From Scatophagus argus (lineage: Eukaryota; Chordata; Actinopteri; Scatophagidae): a stretch of 64,000 nucleotides of DNA. The notes below the pieces were generated by a model. The model was not told the DNA's origin, did no database searches, and saw only the letters and a list, made by a program, of their open reading frames with translations. Positions 1-14,700 of the stretch are shown here, one piece after another (the first letter of the stretch is position 1; each line of letters starts with the position of its first letter). The stretch is taken from positions 7,290,501 to 7,354,500 of the forward strand of contig NC_058498.1 of the NCBI RefSeq assembly GCF_020382885.2, given 5' to 3'. A program made the position numbers and the translations under genes.

Positions 1-3000
1 ACCCACGAACGAGGAACCATGACTTCGACTACATTTCACTAGCAGGAATTTAAAGGTAACACGCTCTCCTTTGGCAACAGATGTGTATTACTGGCTGTTG
101 TTTTGTTAAAGACACCATCTCGCCGTACGTTAATATTCGTGCTAATGTTTCGTGCGCTAACTTGCTAACTGGCTAGCTAGTGAGCTAAGCAGTAAGAGAT
201 CCCTGGCTGCCAGTCGGTTGTTTAGGATTAAGGAGTTGCCCGGCAGTGCTCGGGATAATGGCTCTGGCTGGGATCTGAACACCAAACGATACTCTCAGGT
301 GAAACAACGATCCATTTTATTGTAACGTTACTTCAGTCAATGACATTAAGTAATTACAACGTCGCTTGGGACATTGTTATTTGTCAGTTATTAAGCATTT
401 ACTAACTAACAAGGTTAATGTAACGTTAGCATAGGATATGTCAATCAATGAATATTTCATGTTCTGTTCTGTTTGGACTTGTTCAGTTTGCATTAGTTCG
501 ATAACGATTAACTGGCTTGTGTTCTTATGGTACAGTGTTATTAACAGATTAACGTTGCTAACGTTACATGTTAGGTTAGCTGGTTTTCATAAGGCGTTGG
601 GCCAAGTGGAACCGTGTTTTTGGTAGGTGCTAGCTATGGTATCTTAACACTGCTGTGTGACATTTTGGTTTAACACTATCGTTAGCTTCAACATGAAGCT
701 ACTCTATATTAATTTACAATTAAGACTGCAACTACATTGTACCCGAAACCGGTTCAAACGAAACAAATTGGCTACGATTGAAGCTCAAGCTAACTTGAGC
801 TTGCTAACTAACGGCAAGATAGCCTGAGAGTATCTGGCCTTGTCCGCCGAACCAGCTAGCATAGTTTAATGTTAGGCTGTTGAAGACACCTATCGACGGG
901 GCTTTCTTCTGTAAGATTTCGATTTCCTTCCTTCCTTGTAATGGAAAGCGAACTTCGTGCTATCAAAGAGAGGATGTTGGCAATAACTACTTTGAATCAC
1001 CCGAAAAACTAATGCGAAATGACAGCTGCCAAGCACAGTTCGGTAGTACGCTATTAGCTTTATTATAAGCTCCAAAAGGCAGCTATTCTGTACCACGACA
1101 GGGAAAACTTGTCAGTCTGGTCAAGGTACTAACGTTTATTGTCAATTGAGGTTGTACTTTGGTAGTTGGATTCTTATTCACAACGTTTTAAATCGTCCTG
1201 AGCCGTGTTATCTCTGTTACTGTATTGACTACAATACTGGAGCAAGCGGACGGTAGAGCCACAGTCTACCCTCGGATTTCGGTTTGGCCAGGCATCGTGC
1301 ATAATTTCGCCACCACTGTATTTTTAAGAGCTCCCTCAAAACTTGAAATGTATGAGTACTTACTCGCTAAGTTTTAACAAGTTGGTAGCCATAACAAGCA
1401 GCTAGCATAAAAAAAACAATAGACACTTCCTGAAATGAGGCAGTCTAGACATATGACCTAGGAAGCCTAAAAGTTATTTAGATCTATGTTGTGTTCTCAT
1501 ATTCGGATATTAAGTCGCGTTTGTTTTAAATGTATACAGTTGTTGGGGTGGGGGTCATCTTGGCAAATGAAGTGCGTGCCATAATACACGTTGTGATTAT
1601 TTCTCACTTTTAGGTTTTACTCACCTTGTCCATTGTACTTTCAATCTTGTGACCAGGTAGGCTGGTGTAATCTTTTACAGCAAATATCGCTATGCGTCAT
1701 GCTATGAGGAAGACATGATGACAGTGTAATGATTGACTGTACATCTGGCCTTTGAAAGTGTTCTTTTTCTCAGACCTGCTGATTGCTTTAGACTTACATA
1801 TTATTTTGCCCGTGCATTTTAGAGTTTATGGTGTATTTAGAATGTTTCGGGCTTCAGCTACTGTATTTTCAATATAGCCGTGCAAGAAAATATTATCTCC
1901 CCCTTTATTTGTGGAATAAACTTTGTGCAGACCACTTTACAATCACAAATGTCTCATGTGAATGATTTTAATAAATATTTTGTTTTACCTTATCGTTGTT
2001 ATGTCTGATAATGCTGTATTTAGTCCTGTGATGGTTATATTTGTTCAGAGTCTGTCATAAGGCTGAGCTAGTTGTAGACTAGACTGTATCCAAATCCATT
2101 CAGTAATACGCATCTTCCCAATGATGTAAATGTTATGAGGAGATGAGACATTGCAGTAGTCATTGATCCATGTAAGTGCCTTTCCATATGAAAGAGTAGC
2201 TGTATGTCTCTAAGGCCTGCATTACCTGCTCTCTTCAGCACCACCAACATCTTATATCATGGACATAGGGGAGTAAGGAGATGTGCTCTGGACAGAGCTG
2301 TCTGCATGTGATTGTTAGTGAAAGGCTGCACAGAGATGGTCAAGTTACACTGTCAGTGAAATCTGAAAGTGTGGTTATTTGATGTCGTCTGTGCCAAGCA
2401 CTGATTCCTTAATAGTATAAGTCTTATCCTGATATCTTTGCACTTTTTACTTTTGACTTCCATCCCTGCTCTCTTGGATGTTTGCGTCTACACATTATCA
2501 GATGCATTCAGTATTCTGAAAGTTGGCTCACCAGTTTTTCAGAACATCTGATATATTAGGCAGATTTTTTAAAGAATATATCTCTATCTAATTGTAAAAA
2601 AAATAGATTAGAAATTGTCTCTCATGTCTGAGGTCCTCTGTGAAAATATTTCTGCTCATATCGATTGCTTTATTGAATTTGCCTTGTTCCTGTCTCTAGC
2701 AACATCTCATTTCTGCTGTAGTAAGGATCAGCCGAAGTAGACATAATTTGAAAGGTTTAATTTTTTTCTGAAAATTTTAATCTCTTTATGACCAGAAAGT
2801 GTTATGGGAACAGATCATGATAGATTTGTTGAGTTTTCCCATAAATTAATAAATAGGATAGCTACAGGAGAAGGTATCTCATCTCATGTTTTGTTTTAAA
2901 TACCTTTTAACAGGCCAAAGGGTATTGTAAGAATAAGTAATAACTTTTAGTTTTATTTGTGACACATAATCCATGTTGTTACAGCCTATGGGAAAACAAA

Positions 3001-3019
3001 CTTTTTTTTGCTTTTGCAG
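1..3019. other. Upstream region of csnk1g2, no coding gene seen
   Basis: I see no protein with family resemblance on either strand; the short open frames have no recognisable domains. The first few hundred bases could contain the noncoding first exon and promoter of csnk1g2. There are plausible splice donors after position 54 (AAG then GTAACA) and after 298 (CAG then GTGAAA), but nothing in the sequence chooses between them. The region is rich in short words such as GTTAGC and TAACG, and the rest is AT-rich unique-looking sequence. Confidence 0.4.
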
Positions 3020-3574
3020 ATCTACAGCTGACATCAAACCCATCCGTTACCTGGCGTCCTTGCACGCTGTGGCCCCGCAACATGGAGAGTGTCCTCTGTG
3101 TCACTGAAGGCTGACCAGAAGGAATGAGGCACTCCAGGAGATGTTTCCAAGTGGCCTTGTGGATGCACTAACTGGATTTCGGAGTGCTTTTTTATGACTA
3201 GCATTGTATGTGTGTCTGTGGGCACATCCTAGCACAACCTGCCTACTCCTCAGGCAGGGACATGCTACTCTGAGACTGGAACAGGAGAAACACACGAAAA
3301 AGGAGCCCCTCTGGTAAACAAGGAACACGAACAAAAAAGGGAAGCAATCAGCAAAGGAGCTGTCTGATAGAAACACAGGGCACTTCAGTTGTAGTTTCAG
3401 CTCATTTAAGTGTCTTTTGAAGCATTGCGCATTTTAACAGCAACACCTTTCCCTTTAACTGTGAGATTTGTCCCCACCTCACCTCCCTAAAGCCTCCTCT
3501 GTCATTGCTATTGGAGTTTCTATGGTTTGCATGGCTGGAGAATAACCGTGGAGAGGCCAGGGTATCACAAGCTT
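3020..3574 (+). other. csnk1g2: Probable 5' UTR part of csnk1g2 coding exon 1
   Basis: A T-rich tract followed by TTTGCAG ends at 3019 and makes a good splice acceptor, so an exon could start at 3020 and run into the coding start at 3575. Casein kinase 1 gamma genes are known to have noncoding 5' exons, which supports this. The acceptor is inferred from sequence only. The leader contains a 7-codon upstream ORF, listed separately. Confidence 0.45.
3522..3545 (+). promoter_or_regulatory. Short upstream ORF in csnk1g2 leader
   Basis: An ATG at 3522 opens a 7-codon frame (MVCMAGE) closed by TAA at 3543-3545, with a second in-frame ATG at 3531. It stops 29 bases before the csnk1g2 start at 3575, close enough to influence initiation. 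If the leader is transcribed as proposed, this uORF is present in the mRNA; whether it acts is inference. Confidence 0.4.
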
Positions 3575-3802
3575 ATGGATTTTGACAAGAGAGGGGGCAA
3601 GGGAGAGACAGAGGAAGGGAAAAAAATGTCTAAGACAGCAGGCAGCAGGACTGGACATGGGGGCCGGAGTTCAGGGACCAATTCTGGAGTTCTTATGGTT
3701 GGCCCAAACTTCCGTGTGGGTAAAAAAATTGGCTGTGGGAACTTTGGAGAGCTGCGGTTGGGAAAAAACCTCTATACTAACGAATATGTGGCCATCAAAT
3801 TG
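3575..3802 (+). CDS. csnk1g2: csnk1g2 coding exon 1 (residues 1-76)
   Basis: It encodes the gamma-type N-terminal extension and the start of the kinase domain: the segment [20 protein letters not shown] and the ATP-binding VAIK lysine at residue 75. It ends on a codon boundary at a GTAAGT donor. The next exon resumes with EPIKSR, as in all CK1 gamma proteins. Confidence 0.95.
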
Positions 3803-6800
3803 GTAAGTTCATCCTCCGGTTTGGTGAAATGAATATGAACTCACAGTCCCACCTATGTTTGACACCTCTGTTATGGTACATGCCTGATATCAATCTACAT
3901 CCTGTGTGAAGAATATTGCTTACCTGATGTTTATTATGCTTTATTAGTAGTAAAAATTATGATCTGCTGAGACTGGATAATAACTTAACGCATACCTTAA
4001 TTACCTTTTTTTTTTTTTTTTTTTGTCCTCAGAAGACAACCACTTATTTTTCTTTAATGTCATTCCAAAGAGAGTGCAAACTGGAAGTAAATCTTGCATT
4101 TTTCAGCAATATAATTTTTTCAGTTTCTCAAAGTGGTTCTAATCAAGTGGTAAGGCATACTTGCTGTTTTTCTGGATGAATTTCATGCATTGAAGATTTT
4201 AGAACCTTCAATCTAAAACAATATTCTTTCTAAGAGCTGCACCTAAGACCACCTACCTACCGATTCTACACTCTGCTCAGACAGTTGAGCTAATGTCAGT
4301 TCTTGTGAAAGCTTCCCCTCTAATAAGCTCACACCAGGCCTCATGAGCAGTCAATAATTTAGTGCATCGTTTTGTTTTCTGTCAGCATGAACACTTCTTT
4401 CACACCTTCAGTAGATTTATACAGGCTTTGAAAAACCGCATGAAATGTCATGACATCTTATTCTTCTTTGATTCTAGGCCAGCAGCTGCTCAACCATTTC
4501 CTCTGCACACCATTTCTTTGTTATAAATGTGTTCCTTGATCACTGGCAGATGTTTTTTTTCTTACAATGCCAGAATGCAAACCAGGCCTAACTCAGTCTC
4601 TAGATAAGCAGTCATAAGCTGATGTAGGCTGCGCGTCATCTCTACTACATCTGCACTAGTCTTGGTATGATTACATTTGTATCTCCCAGCGAGGTCATAG
4701 CTCTGAATGGGCATCCACTGAAGGCTTTGCTAACCACATAGAAGGCAGAGGTTAGCAAATGGCTATAATTGCAGTTCTTCTCTCCTCTGAAATCTTTAGT
4801 TGTGCTTGCTGCCTCTTCCCCCTAGCCTGTGAACCTTCCCATCTGTTTGGGTATTTTTATCCCCATGGTGTCCAGCTATATCTGGATCTGGCAATAGGGC
4901 TATGACATTGCTTCATGGATCTCGTGGCCCACTGGACCCAGTGTTTCTCTGACTGTATAATAGTGTGAGGAGGAAGTATGCTAATGGTGTCAACAAAGCA
5001 CAGCAAGGCCTGGCTAACATTAGGGCCTGATTGTGAGTGCTCAGGTTTATTGAGGATTTAATTTCACGTGGTGGCAGATGTTTCCTTGTTGTCTTGTGCT
5101 AGAATGTTGACTTAAATTACTTTCTTTCACCTTCACAGTCATTTTAACGTGAATGGGACAAATTGAACTTATATTGTGAAAGCAGTTTTTGCCTGTACAC
5201 TGATGTTGTTACACCTGGCACGGAGAGGTCTTCCCCCCGTGTTGAATCATGGGCTAACCCAGACTCTGACACAGTTGTCTGTCCACATGTTTCTGTCTGT
5301 CCCTGATTTCACACTTCCCTGGGGTAACTCAGTCACTGCCTGTCCATTTAGGCCTCTGAGCTCTTCCTTATGGGCTAACACAAATACCAGCCCTGGTATC
5401 TACAACCACCTGCTAACACATGGTTGACGTGAATAAGGTCTCATCTATTGTCTGTCAGTTACTTCAGTGGTGTCTGCTCACTTAGATACAGTCTAAAATA
5501 TGGTAATATGGCAAAATGTAGGATTAGGAAAATGCTATTTGTTGATTCAAACCGAAGATATTCAGTTTGTTATTATTATACATATAAAAAAGAAAAAAGC
5601 AGCAGATGTCTTGTCTCAAATACATTTTAGAAACTGGAAACAAATCATATTTTGTGTGATACATGAATTAATGATGAATAGATTATCATAATAGTTTGTA
5701 AGACATTTTCTGTTCAGACCAATCAGTTGAACAACTAATTATTTCAGACTCATCACTGATGACTTTGATAAAAACTGCATTCCTTCCAGTATTCCTCTTG
5801 TCATTAAAATTAAATAGGACCATTATGATTCCTTACTGTAACTGATTAACCGTTGGTCTCAGTGAACTTCTAAAGAAGCATGTCAATTATTAATAATTGT
5901 GACTGGTTAAATGAAATGTTGCTGATACACCAGGAAATTAATAAGGTGTGTTTGTTATGGCAAAATGTAATCTGTAATCTGGCCGCTTTAAACTAGTTTA
6001 ATCTCTCTGTTTTGTTGAAATGTAATGAATTGTAGATGGCCGTGTTTGAAGGGACTACACAGTGTTGAGTTGGTGCCTTTATGTGTTGAGTGTCTTGTGT
6101 ACCAGCTCAGTTCAGGGCATGTGGGTGGTGCCTGCCTGCACCTGGGACAAAGGTGAATGCCAGTGTCACCCTGCTCTGCCACGTGATGAGATAGAGAGAG
6201 AGAGAGAGATGTATGGCATGGCATTGCACAAGATCCTCTGTCAGTGGATCTGGAACTGCTGTAAATGTTGCTGCAAAAAGCAAGAGAGAAGGGAGAAACT
6301 GCTGAGTGCTGAAAGGTTCTCTTTGTTAGCAGGCCTTGTCGACACACAGTGGTTCAGTCTTTGGTTCAGCTGGATGCTTTCTCACACTGACAAATGGCTG
6401 TGTGATGGAGGCAGGACCATATAGCCACTGCTGTAAGTACACTGCAGGCTTTGCTCCCAAGGGGAGATCCCAGTGTCTTAAAGAAACAGCAGCATTTCAG
6501 AAACTAGTGCCCCTTAAAGGGTAAGAGACACCGCCATCTCCATCTATTCCCAACTCTGGCATGGTGACATAACTGTCAGCTGAGGAAATTACCATCTAAT
6601 CCTCTTTTTTTCACATCCTTGTGTCATACTATTTTTATTTGAACCCTCTTGCTATATAGGTATTGTCCTTATCCTCTGTCTTACGTTCTGCCACTATCTT
6701 CAGGGTATTGTCTTATCAAGGTCATCAGCCTCCTGTTAACCCCATCGCTTTGTTATCCTTGGGTGCAGGACACTTGCACACAACAGTCTAATCCATTCTT

Positions 6801-9800
6801 TGCGCTGAAAAAATCAGTTGAACCAGTTTTTCCTTACATTTCCATCAGTCGCCTCTGCAAACACTCAGAGTCAGCACCCATACAGCTTGTGTTAATTGTA
6901 GACCCCTTTCATGTAGTTAATCATTCATTGACTGATAGAAGGTACCTGTAAGACATGCTGCCTGCAAAGCTGGTATTATCAGTAATAAGTAATCAATCAA
7001 TTGGAGGTCTCTTTGTGGTGACAAACACTTTTGACAATGACAAGTGGCTGTAATATCTGTGGAACATGGGAAGAAAGTGTTAAGTAAATGTTATAGTGTT
7101 GGGACTGTGCAGCACAGTTGGTCCCATAGCTCCAGGAGAGAGGACTGATATTGGAAAGATCATCTAGGAACACAGTAAACACAGAGACCTTCTCTGCAGT
7201 GTGTGCTGTCCATATACATACAGAACAGTGTTGTACAAGCGTTGGTTAGATTTCCTGTTTTGCCATTTTGCTTTCTCTGTATAAGCGTAAACCTGAGTAT
7301 AAGCTTAATTTTTTATTTTTATATTTTGTGGTACTCAAACTGATGTTTATAAAAGAGAAGAGCTCTCATGAGTAATGAGTTGGTGCATTTTATGCTACAC
7401 GCGACAATACTTACAAAACCTTGCTTTGATCTGCTCCCATTTGCCCCATTAAAGTTACTGCACTATGCTGTTAACAAAAACTGAACACCAAGGTATAAAA
7501 TTCAACATTTGTTAGAATGTGTTGTGGAATAATCACTGACTTTGAAGTTTTCCCATACACACTTGAAATGTAGCTAGTGGTTGATGTTAAACTTTACAAG
7601 AGGAGAGTTAAGTTGGATGGTTGTTGTGAGAAGTGGATGATGATGGATGGAGTGTGTTGCTGCTACAATCTCATTTACTGGCTTTCATTCTGTTTCACTA
7701 AGGAGCAGCTGGGTCACATGTGACACCCGGTGGTAAAAATGGATCTGTCCAGTCCGGTATTTGTCCTAATGTCAAACCGGTTTGAAAATTTTTACGTTAA
7801 CCCAACCCTGTGTTTTATCTTATGTAAGTTGTGGCAGTGCTTATTCAAAGTTGGGATGGATTTCAGATTTGAAAAATGAAATTGCCCTTTGTCACAAAGA
7901 AAAAAAAAAAATTCCAGTGGTAGTCCAGACTTATTTTTATTTTTAGCCAGTGGCCTCACTTGCTCTAGCTGAAATGACGAGTGTTGGTGGTGGACTTTAT
8001 CAGCTGAAGCTATTTAAGGTTAATTCTGAGAGCTGGCCAAACCCCATACTGCAACACTTGGCTGTTGTCTGACTAGTAAAAGGATTCTCTTGGTGTCTCT
8101 ACTGATGTTAAGTTGTTTGCACAGATAAAAATCCTCCACTTTTGTCATTTTGGTTTTCAAAAAGATACTAGACTGTCTTTTTGCTTTTCAAAAATGTCAC
8201 AGTAGGGATTTTTTTTATCTGGGGAAATGATCTCATTGAGTGCATCATGAATATTTGAGACAGTGTTATTAGCTTCCTCGGTTTACAGACAATAATGAGT
8301 ATCTTTAAAGCTGCACTTATTAATATTTCTATTTGAGAATCAGGTCAGATAACGAGATGTCTAAATCCTATTGACGAATCCACTGGTGATTATCACCTGA
8401 CTGTGTTGATCCACTCAGGTCTAGTGTCTTTCAGCTCATTGTGTTGTTTTTCCAGTCTGCAGATTTTCTCTTTGGTTCAGTCTGACACATGATGTACACA
8501 GTTAATTAACTAGTCCCTTAAATGTCACCTTTCAGATTTGAGTCTCTTGAAATATAGGTAGGGACTTTCTGACTGACTGATAATTTCTGACTGCGGCGCA
8601 GGATCAATGCTGCATTCATAATCGTGAGATTTGGTTGAAGTCTGAGGTACTCATGACTGAAATAAATGAAAAAGTCTGTATTATCTCATGGCTATTGTAT
8701 CAGTAAAAACATGCCTTAATGCCTTAATTCAGCCATTAAGGCCTTCATCAGGTCAAGTACAAAATGGTTGCCTTTGGGCTGGTTCATATACATGTTGGCA
8801 AATAGTCACATGATTAGTGTAGACAGTTAAAGTCATACAACAGCAAAGGAAATCACAAGAAATAAATAAATTAATATATGTTCAACATTTTAAAGGATCT
8901 AATGGTGTCCCTCCAGTGCTCTTCAGTTTGGGGTTACCGTTTTTCAAACCTGAGCAGCACTTCTTACATGCTGTGTTTTTGAGTGTGTATTGGTGAAATG
9001 TTTGGCTATATTGAGATTTATGGACAGTGGTTATAGATTCTTGCATGCACACTTTGAAGAACAGTGAGCAATAAATATTCCATCAAAGATAATAAGCGGA
9101 AGTTGGACTCAGTCAATTATTAGCCTGTCTGTGCAGCCCATCAATTGCTGTTAGTTTATTCTTAGCTGCTACAGTAGGTATGCCCATTTAAATTCCATAT
9201 TGACATAATTAGCATCGAAATGTCACGTCTTCCTAGTCAAAAGTTGCTGTATTAAAAACAAGCATCCGTTACTTGAAATACTAGGCCAAATCAAAGCTAC
9301 AGGGAGAGCAAAATTTTAGGATTAGAGTGCAGACATTTGAGTCATGCAATGAGGCAATGGTAGGTCAGATGTGTTTGTGATGTTTTGTTTGTTGTGGAGT
9401 TCTGCTCCAGTATCCAAATAAGGGGATGCTTTAAGTGTCATGAAAAGACCACCATTGTACATACGATTTGTAATTGTACTGTAAGTATGGAGAAGTGTGG
9501 AATGTCTCTGGTGGACTTTTTGTTTTCTTTTCTTTGGCTGAGTCACTGATGCAGAGGCATAAGGTGGATTATATGAGTGAAGCCACTCATGGTGCTGTTC
9601 AGTCGTGATACTCCGGAGGAAATCTGAGGTGTTGTACTCAGCTCTCCTGTCTGCCTCCCACTGAAGCATGATAAGTAGCTCTTGTTGCAGTACAGCTCAG
9701 CACTTACACCAGCCCAGTTGTCGAAAAACTGCGAGGGCACAAAAGCCCTATCAGCATGCTTGACTGGAATTAAAGTGACATTTTGACGATTTAAGTTCTT

Positions 9801-11699
9801 CCCTACCCTGCTTGAGCTCTCCGGGGAGCATGTTGGGCAGGCTAAATAAATAAATGCTTGGATGTCAGCTGCATGTAAAAGTCAATCCTCTAATGAATCA
9901 GTAGCTAGCAGCAACACAGTGTGTTCACACAGACTCACATTGTTGCTTTGAGGATGATTTAGTAGTTGTCATAAAAGCTGGGGAGAGAAAAAAACGTTGC
10001 CTACTTAAGAGTTGCAAGAAGAACAGTGTAAGTGTTTTATGAAGAAACACAGAAGTGCAGATTGTGACTGCACAAAAAATAGGTTTTAAAATGGTGTAGG
10101 GTGTGTGCCTGTATATCTGTGTAATTTGTACATTTTAAGTGTATATCTTTTGTTTTATGGTAAAGCACTCATATTCTACACTAAGAGAAGAGTTTTTTTT
10201 TTCTAAGCAGTTACACTGGCATTGCATTCTTGACTTTTCTAAATTGTATCTAATGTTTAATGCTACCGCAGTAGATAAACCAGTTTTCTTGATTGTGATT
10301 ATGGCAGCTACTATGAAACTGCACTATTCTGTCTTAACTTTCTTTATAGCATCTTAATTGAAGTGTAAACTAGAGTCAAAATAACCAAACCAGAATCAGA
10401 TTATGGTACTTTGAAAAGATCTCAAGCCAAACTGACCTCAGGTCTATTTTTGAAAGTTTGTTTTGCAAGACAAAATAGGGAGTTTGAGGTTAGAATTTAT
10501 GCAGCTTCATACCCATGGAAAAATTAAAATATGTTGCTACATGGCCTGAGTTTGATGGAATATGTAGTGCAGACCATAAAGAATAGAACAGTGCCACATT
10601 TCTTTTGTTGTGTTGACTCTGTTAAAATTGAGGTTTGAAATCAAAATGCAGGCCAACTGCAGAAATGTTCACATCACACAAGTAAAACCATAGATGTAAT
10701 TTATAATATTAATGAATGCTGCTCTCCAGGGCCCCAATATTTTGCTTACTTACTCTAATGTTTTTAATGACACCTGTGTTTTTCCTGCTATTCCATGGGA
10801 AAATGTCTGCTGTGAAAAAGGTCCATAACTACACAGACACTACACTCAGCTTTAATTTGAGGGTATTACATCCACATCAGATGAGCAGTAGGAATTTGTC
10901 GGCCTTGTTACACATACAGGGCATGTTTGGTTGAACATGCAGTTAAGGACTCTTGCAGTCTGTGATCAGGAGTTATAAGCATCGGCTTGCTGTCTTCTCT
11001 GATGATGATCTCTCTGGCTTGTTATCAAGACATCTTTAAGTTTTGCTTTTTTCAGGGGCTTTTTGCTTTCAGTCTAGTCTGTACCAAGCCAAAGTGATGG
11101 CTGATAGCTGACCAGCTTCTCCAGTCAGGATCAATCCACTTTCTAGCTCATTTAGAGTCAGCGGTTTGTTAAGATCATCATCCTGCTATGTTGTTCTTTA
11201 AACAGAGTTTTGAAACCTCCTGATTTGCTTGCCTGAGTCAATATCTAATGCCATCATAAAAGTCAGTTAAAAAATGAAAATACAATTTGAAGAAATGCAG
11301 TCTCTTGTCATCATTTCCTTCAAAGTTAAAAGAAAAATATATAACTTTCTAAAATCATCCCATCTACTCATCCATTCTAAATTAGGAGCATATGTCTGAG
11401 TGACAGATGACATGAACGTAAGTCAAAGACCACAGTTACGTGCTCAGGTACAAATACATCTTCAGACCATGCAGCTGATGTTTAATTCTGGCTGATTTCA
11501 AGCAGTGCTGGATAATCGCACAGGGTTTTGGGAGGCAGCTGATGGCTCCATCTGGGTATGTTTAAATCTGAGCTGAAACAGGAGAAGTACTGGACACCAG
11601 CCAGCTGTTGCTCTCTGACACCACTCACTCCTTAGCACCACCCCCCTTTGATAGGCACCTCTGATCATTACTGACTGCTGAAGGAGGGAACCCCATGCA

Positions 11700-11754
<55 letters not shown>

Positions 11755-14700
11755 CACACAAACTTCAGTCTTCTCCATTTGTTTCAACCTTACGTGAATA
11801 CCCCTATGAGGTAGTGAGTTGAATACAAAATGCACTGCACTATGTTGACATTTGAGTTCTAAGATGAGTCACATTGCCAGTTGCATATTGTGAAATGGTT
11901 TTAGTGGGTGTCAGGCAAAGGTCAGGGTCTATTCTTGGCTGTATGTATGATGTTGGGTCTGCTCCTGTGGACATGACACTAGTAGCTATACATACCCACC
12001 TGCTGAATGTCACATTGGCTTTCCAGATGATAAACAACACAGATGTTTATGTGTTACATTACGTAATCCCAGCTGTCTTTTTACTGTACCATGCTGTTTT
12101 CATGTTGTTTGATGCTTACTCTCTTATATTTTCCACAACATTGCATCATATGTGTTGGAAGTGTGTGAAATCGTTTTTTTTTTTGTAAAATATTTACCAA
12201 TTTACTCTTGACTGTAGGTTTGCAACTAGCAGTTATTTGTGTTATGGATTCATCTCCAGACTTTTTCTTGATCAGTCAATTGATTTGTTTGGCCTAAAAA
12301 TGGATTAACATAGTCAACAACTTCCTAGAGTTCATGTTAACAGATAAATCACATTTTTTGTCCAACAGTCCAGAACCCAAAAGTATTCAAGAACAAGATA
12401 TATTCTCATTTACACAACCAGTTAATTTTATTCCTATTTTTGCTTCAAATAATGAATCTATTATGAAAAATAACTCACAATTTATTTTCTGGTGATTGTC
12501 TCATCATTTTGTCATTTTAACTGACTGTTGAAAAGGATTAGCACCCCTAATACAAGAATGGAAAAGCAGCAAAATTAGTATGTTTCTTGACAGCATAAGA
12601 TGGGCAATTGTGTTCACTAGAAACTAGATGTGCATCACTAAGCATTTAGGCTTTAACTGTGGTTTACTGTTGCATGTCTGTGATTTGCTACCCTTTAATA
12701 TTCTGATTGCATCCTTCATTTATAGTTTTCTTTTTTCCTCTTCTTTTGGTGGTCATTACTCTATCCAGTCACTGAGGTCAATTCTGATCTTTCTCAGCTG
12801 TGTTGCAGCAGAGATCAGATTTAGCCTTGATGACATCATATGCAGAGTTGGTTAATCCCAGGAAGAGGACTTGTGTGGTGCTGATGGCTTGCTCCATCCA
12901 TACAAGTCTGTTGAGGCAACCGCAGGTTAAAATACAGAAACCACCACGTAATCCGTGATGACATAATCATATATTTGTACAAGCTTCAAGTGTTTTACCC
13001 TAAGTGAGATCCTTGAAACGGCATGTAACATTTCATCTCACACCCATCCCTAGGCTGTTGTAGCTACAGGATTTGATCCTCCTAGGGCAGTATTTGCTGG
13101 TAGCGCTAATATCAACAAATCTGTAAGCTTTTTAGCTGTGAACAGCAGTGAGTGTAGTCAGTTACTGCTGTTTATATGCCCATCTCGTCCATCACCCCTG
13201 CAATCATCGTGCTTTGAGTGATAAGCCAGCTGATCATAGATGTCAGATGGTGGTATCTGATTGGCTGTTGTCGTTTTGGGAAAGCATGTCCCACGTTGTT
13301 GAATGTGAGGTTGGCTGTTTTAATTGTAATGATCTGGTTAGTAATTAAAAGTAATGGGCAAAGTTTGATTGTATGGGAACTTAATTTAACATCATTTTAC
13401 TGACCAGTGAGATATAATGGCATGGAACAGAGAGCCTTAAGCTTCAGTTTCACTTTACGCTCATATGGTCTCACAGACATGAGGTGACACGGATCATGAA
13501 GGAAATTTTGGGAGCTTTTATACTTCTTGCAGCAAATTGATATTCTGCTTGAAGCAACTCCATGTACATCTTTCCATTTAGTCTGCCCGTCTGCATCAGC
13601 AATGTTGGATATGCTTGGACAGGTGAAAACCTGCTGCATGTGACCCCTGTGAAGCTGCGTGTCTGATGCTGTGAAGTCACTGGCTGTGCATGGCGTTGTC
13701 TGTTCAAGGTTCACGCAAGTCCCTAAACTTAAAGAACGTAGAGAAATTGTTTCGCTTCACCAGGATTCAGCAGCTGTGATTTTTATTAGAGCACATTATT
13801 GTGATTTTTCTTTAAAGTAAGTTCTCATCAAGCTGGAATTCAAATGTTGCTAGATTTAAAACTTGTTAAACTTGTAAAACTGTTCTGGTTTCTGATGAAT
13901 TAAACTCGGGTTGCAAAACGGTTCCAGATAAATGAAGAATGTGATGAAGTATGGTGTGGTTATTTGAAACCACTTCTTAATTGCATTTACAGAACAATTA
14001 CTGTATCATGGCATATGCTGTTAACATGACATAAATTATCCATATACACACATTAAAGCCAGATATACAGAAAAACACATGACTACAGTGTGGAACAGCT
14101 GAGGTGGAGAGGTTACTGTAGCAGCAGGTGAGACAGGGAAGGGCCCTTCTGGATTGTGGGTCAGCTGCCCTGGACACAGGCCAGCACACTTGGTAAAAAG
14201 CTTCTCTCTACATGATACCAAATGGTATAACCAAAAGTCCACTCCAGTGAAGTACTGCATGTGTATAATGAAGTTAAAGGTGAATTATTAGTTATCAAAA
14301 AAGTATTTTGTTATGTTTGCCCTGTAAATGTTGCATCGTTAAATTTGTCTCGAACATAACAGAGGATTTTATGATACAAATATCAAAGGGGATGATGTCA
14401 GGGTTTGAGCAAATATATATTTTTTTGGAGACATAAATCCCCAGTACATTCCCATTACTTCTGCGGTCGCAGTGGGGGAGCAGATGAAAAATTACTTGAT
14501 ATAGGCAGGAACTCTGCATATGTATATTTGTTACATCAGACATTTGTAGCCTGGTCCTGGTCATTTACACAGCCATAGCTTATCCCATCTACTGGGAACA
14601 GAGATGACTCTTAAGTATGTAAAGCTGCCATAAGCCTCTGTTTCCTATTGTAAGCTGTTTTAAAGGGTCCTGTGGTTTGGTGCCATCTGTTTTGACTCAT

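Noticed and set aside
3101..3376. 91-aa minus-strand frame in the csnk1g2 leader
   Set aside because: It has no domain or family resemblance and overlaps the probable 5' UTR of the sense gene.
5540..5760. Possible further copies of the AT-rich MITE (also near 12230-12550, 35690-35790 and 45345-45500)
   Set aside because: Shared words such as AAGATATTCAGTTT and ATTAATTGATTATTT are suggestive, but divergence is too high to place ends. They are mentioned only in the intron descriptions.
8700..8800. CCTTCATCAGG-type motif near TAATGCCTTAATGCC
   Set aside because: It resembles a word found in several fish repeats, but no ends or body could be delimited.
9322..9740. Overlapping minus-strand frames of 115 and 65 aa in csnk1g2 intron 1
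   Set aside because: They could be an old protein-coding or transposon relic, since two frames seem to continue one another. I could not recognise any family, and the stretch lacks a consistent single frame. A translated search would settle it.
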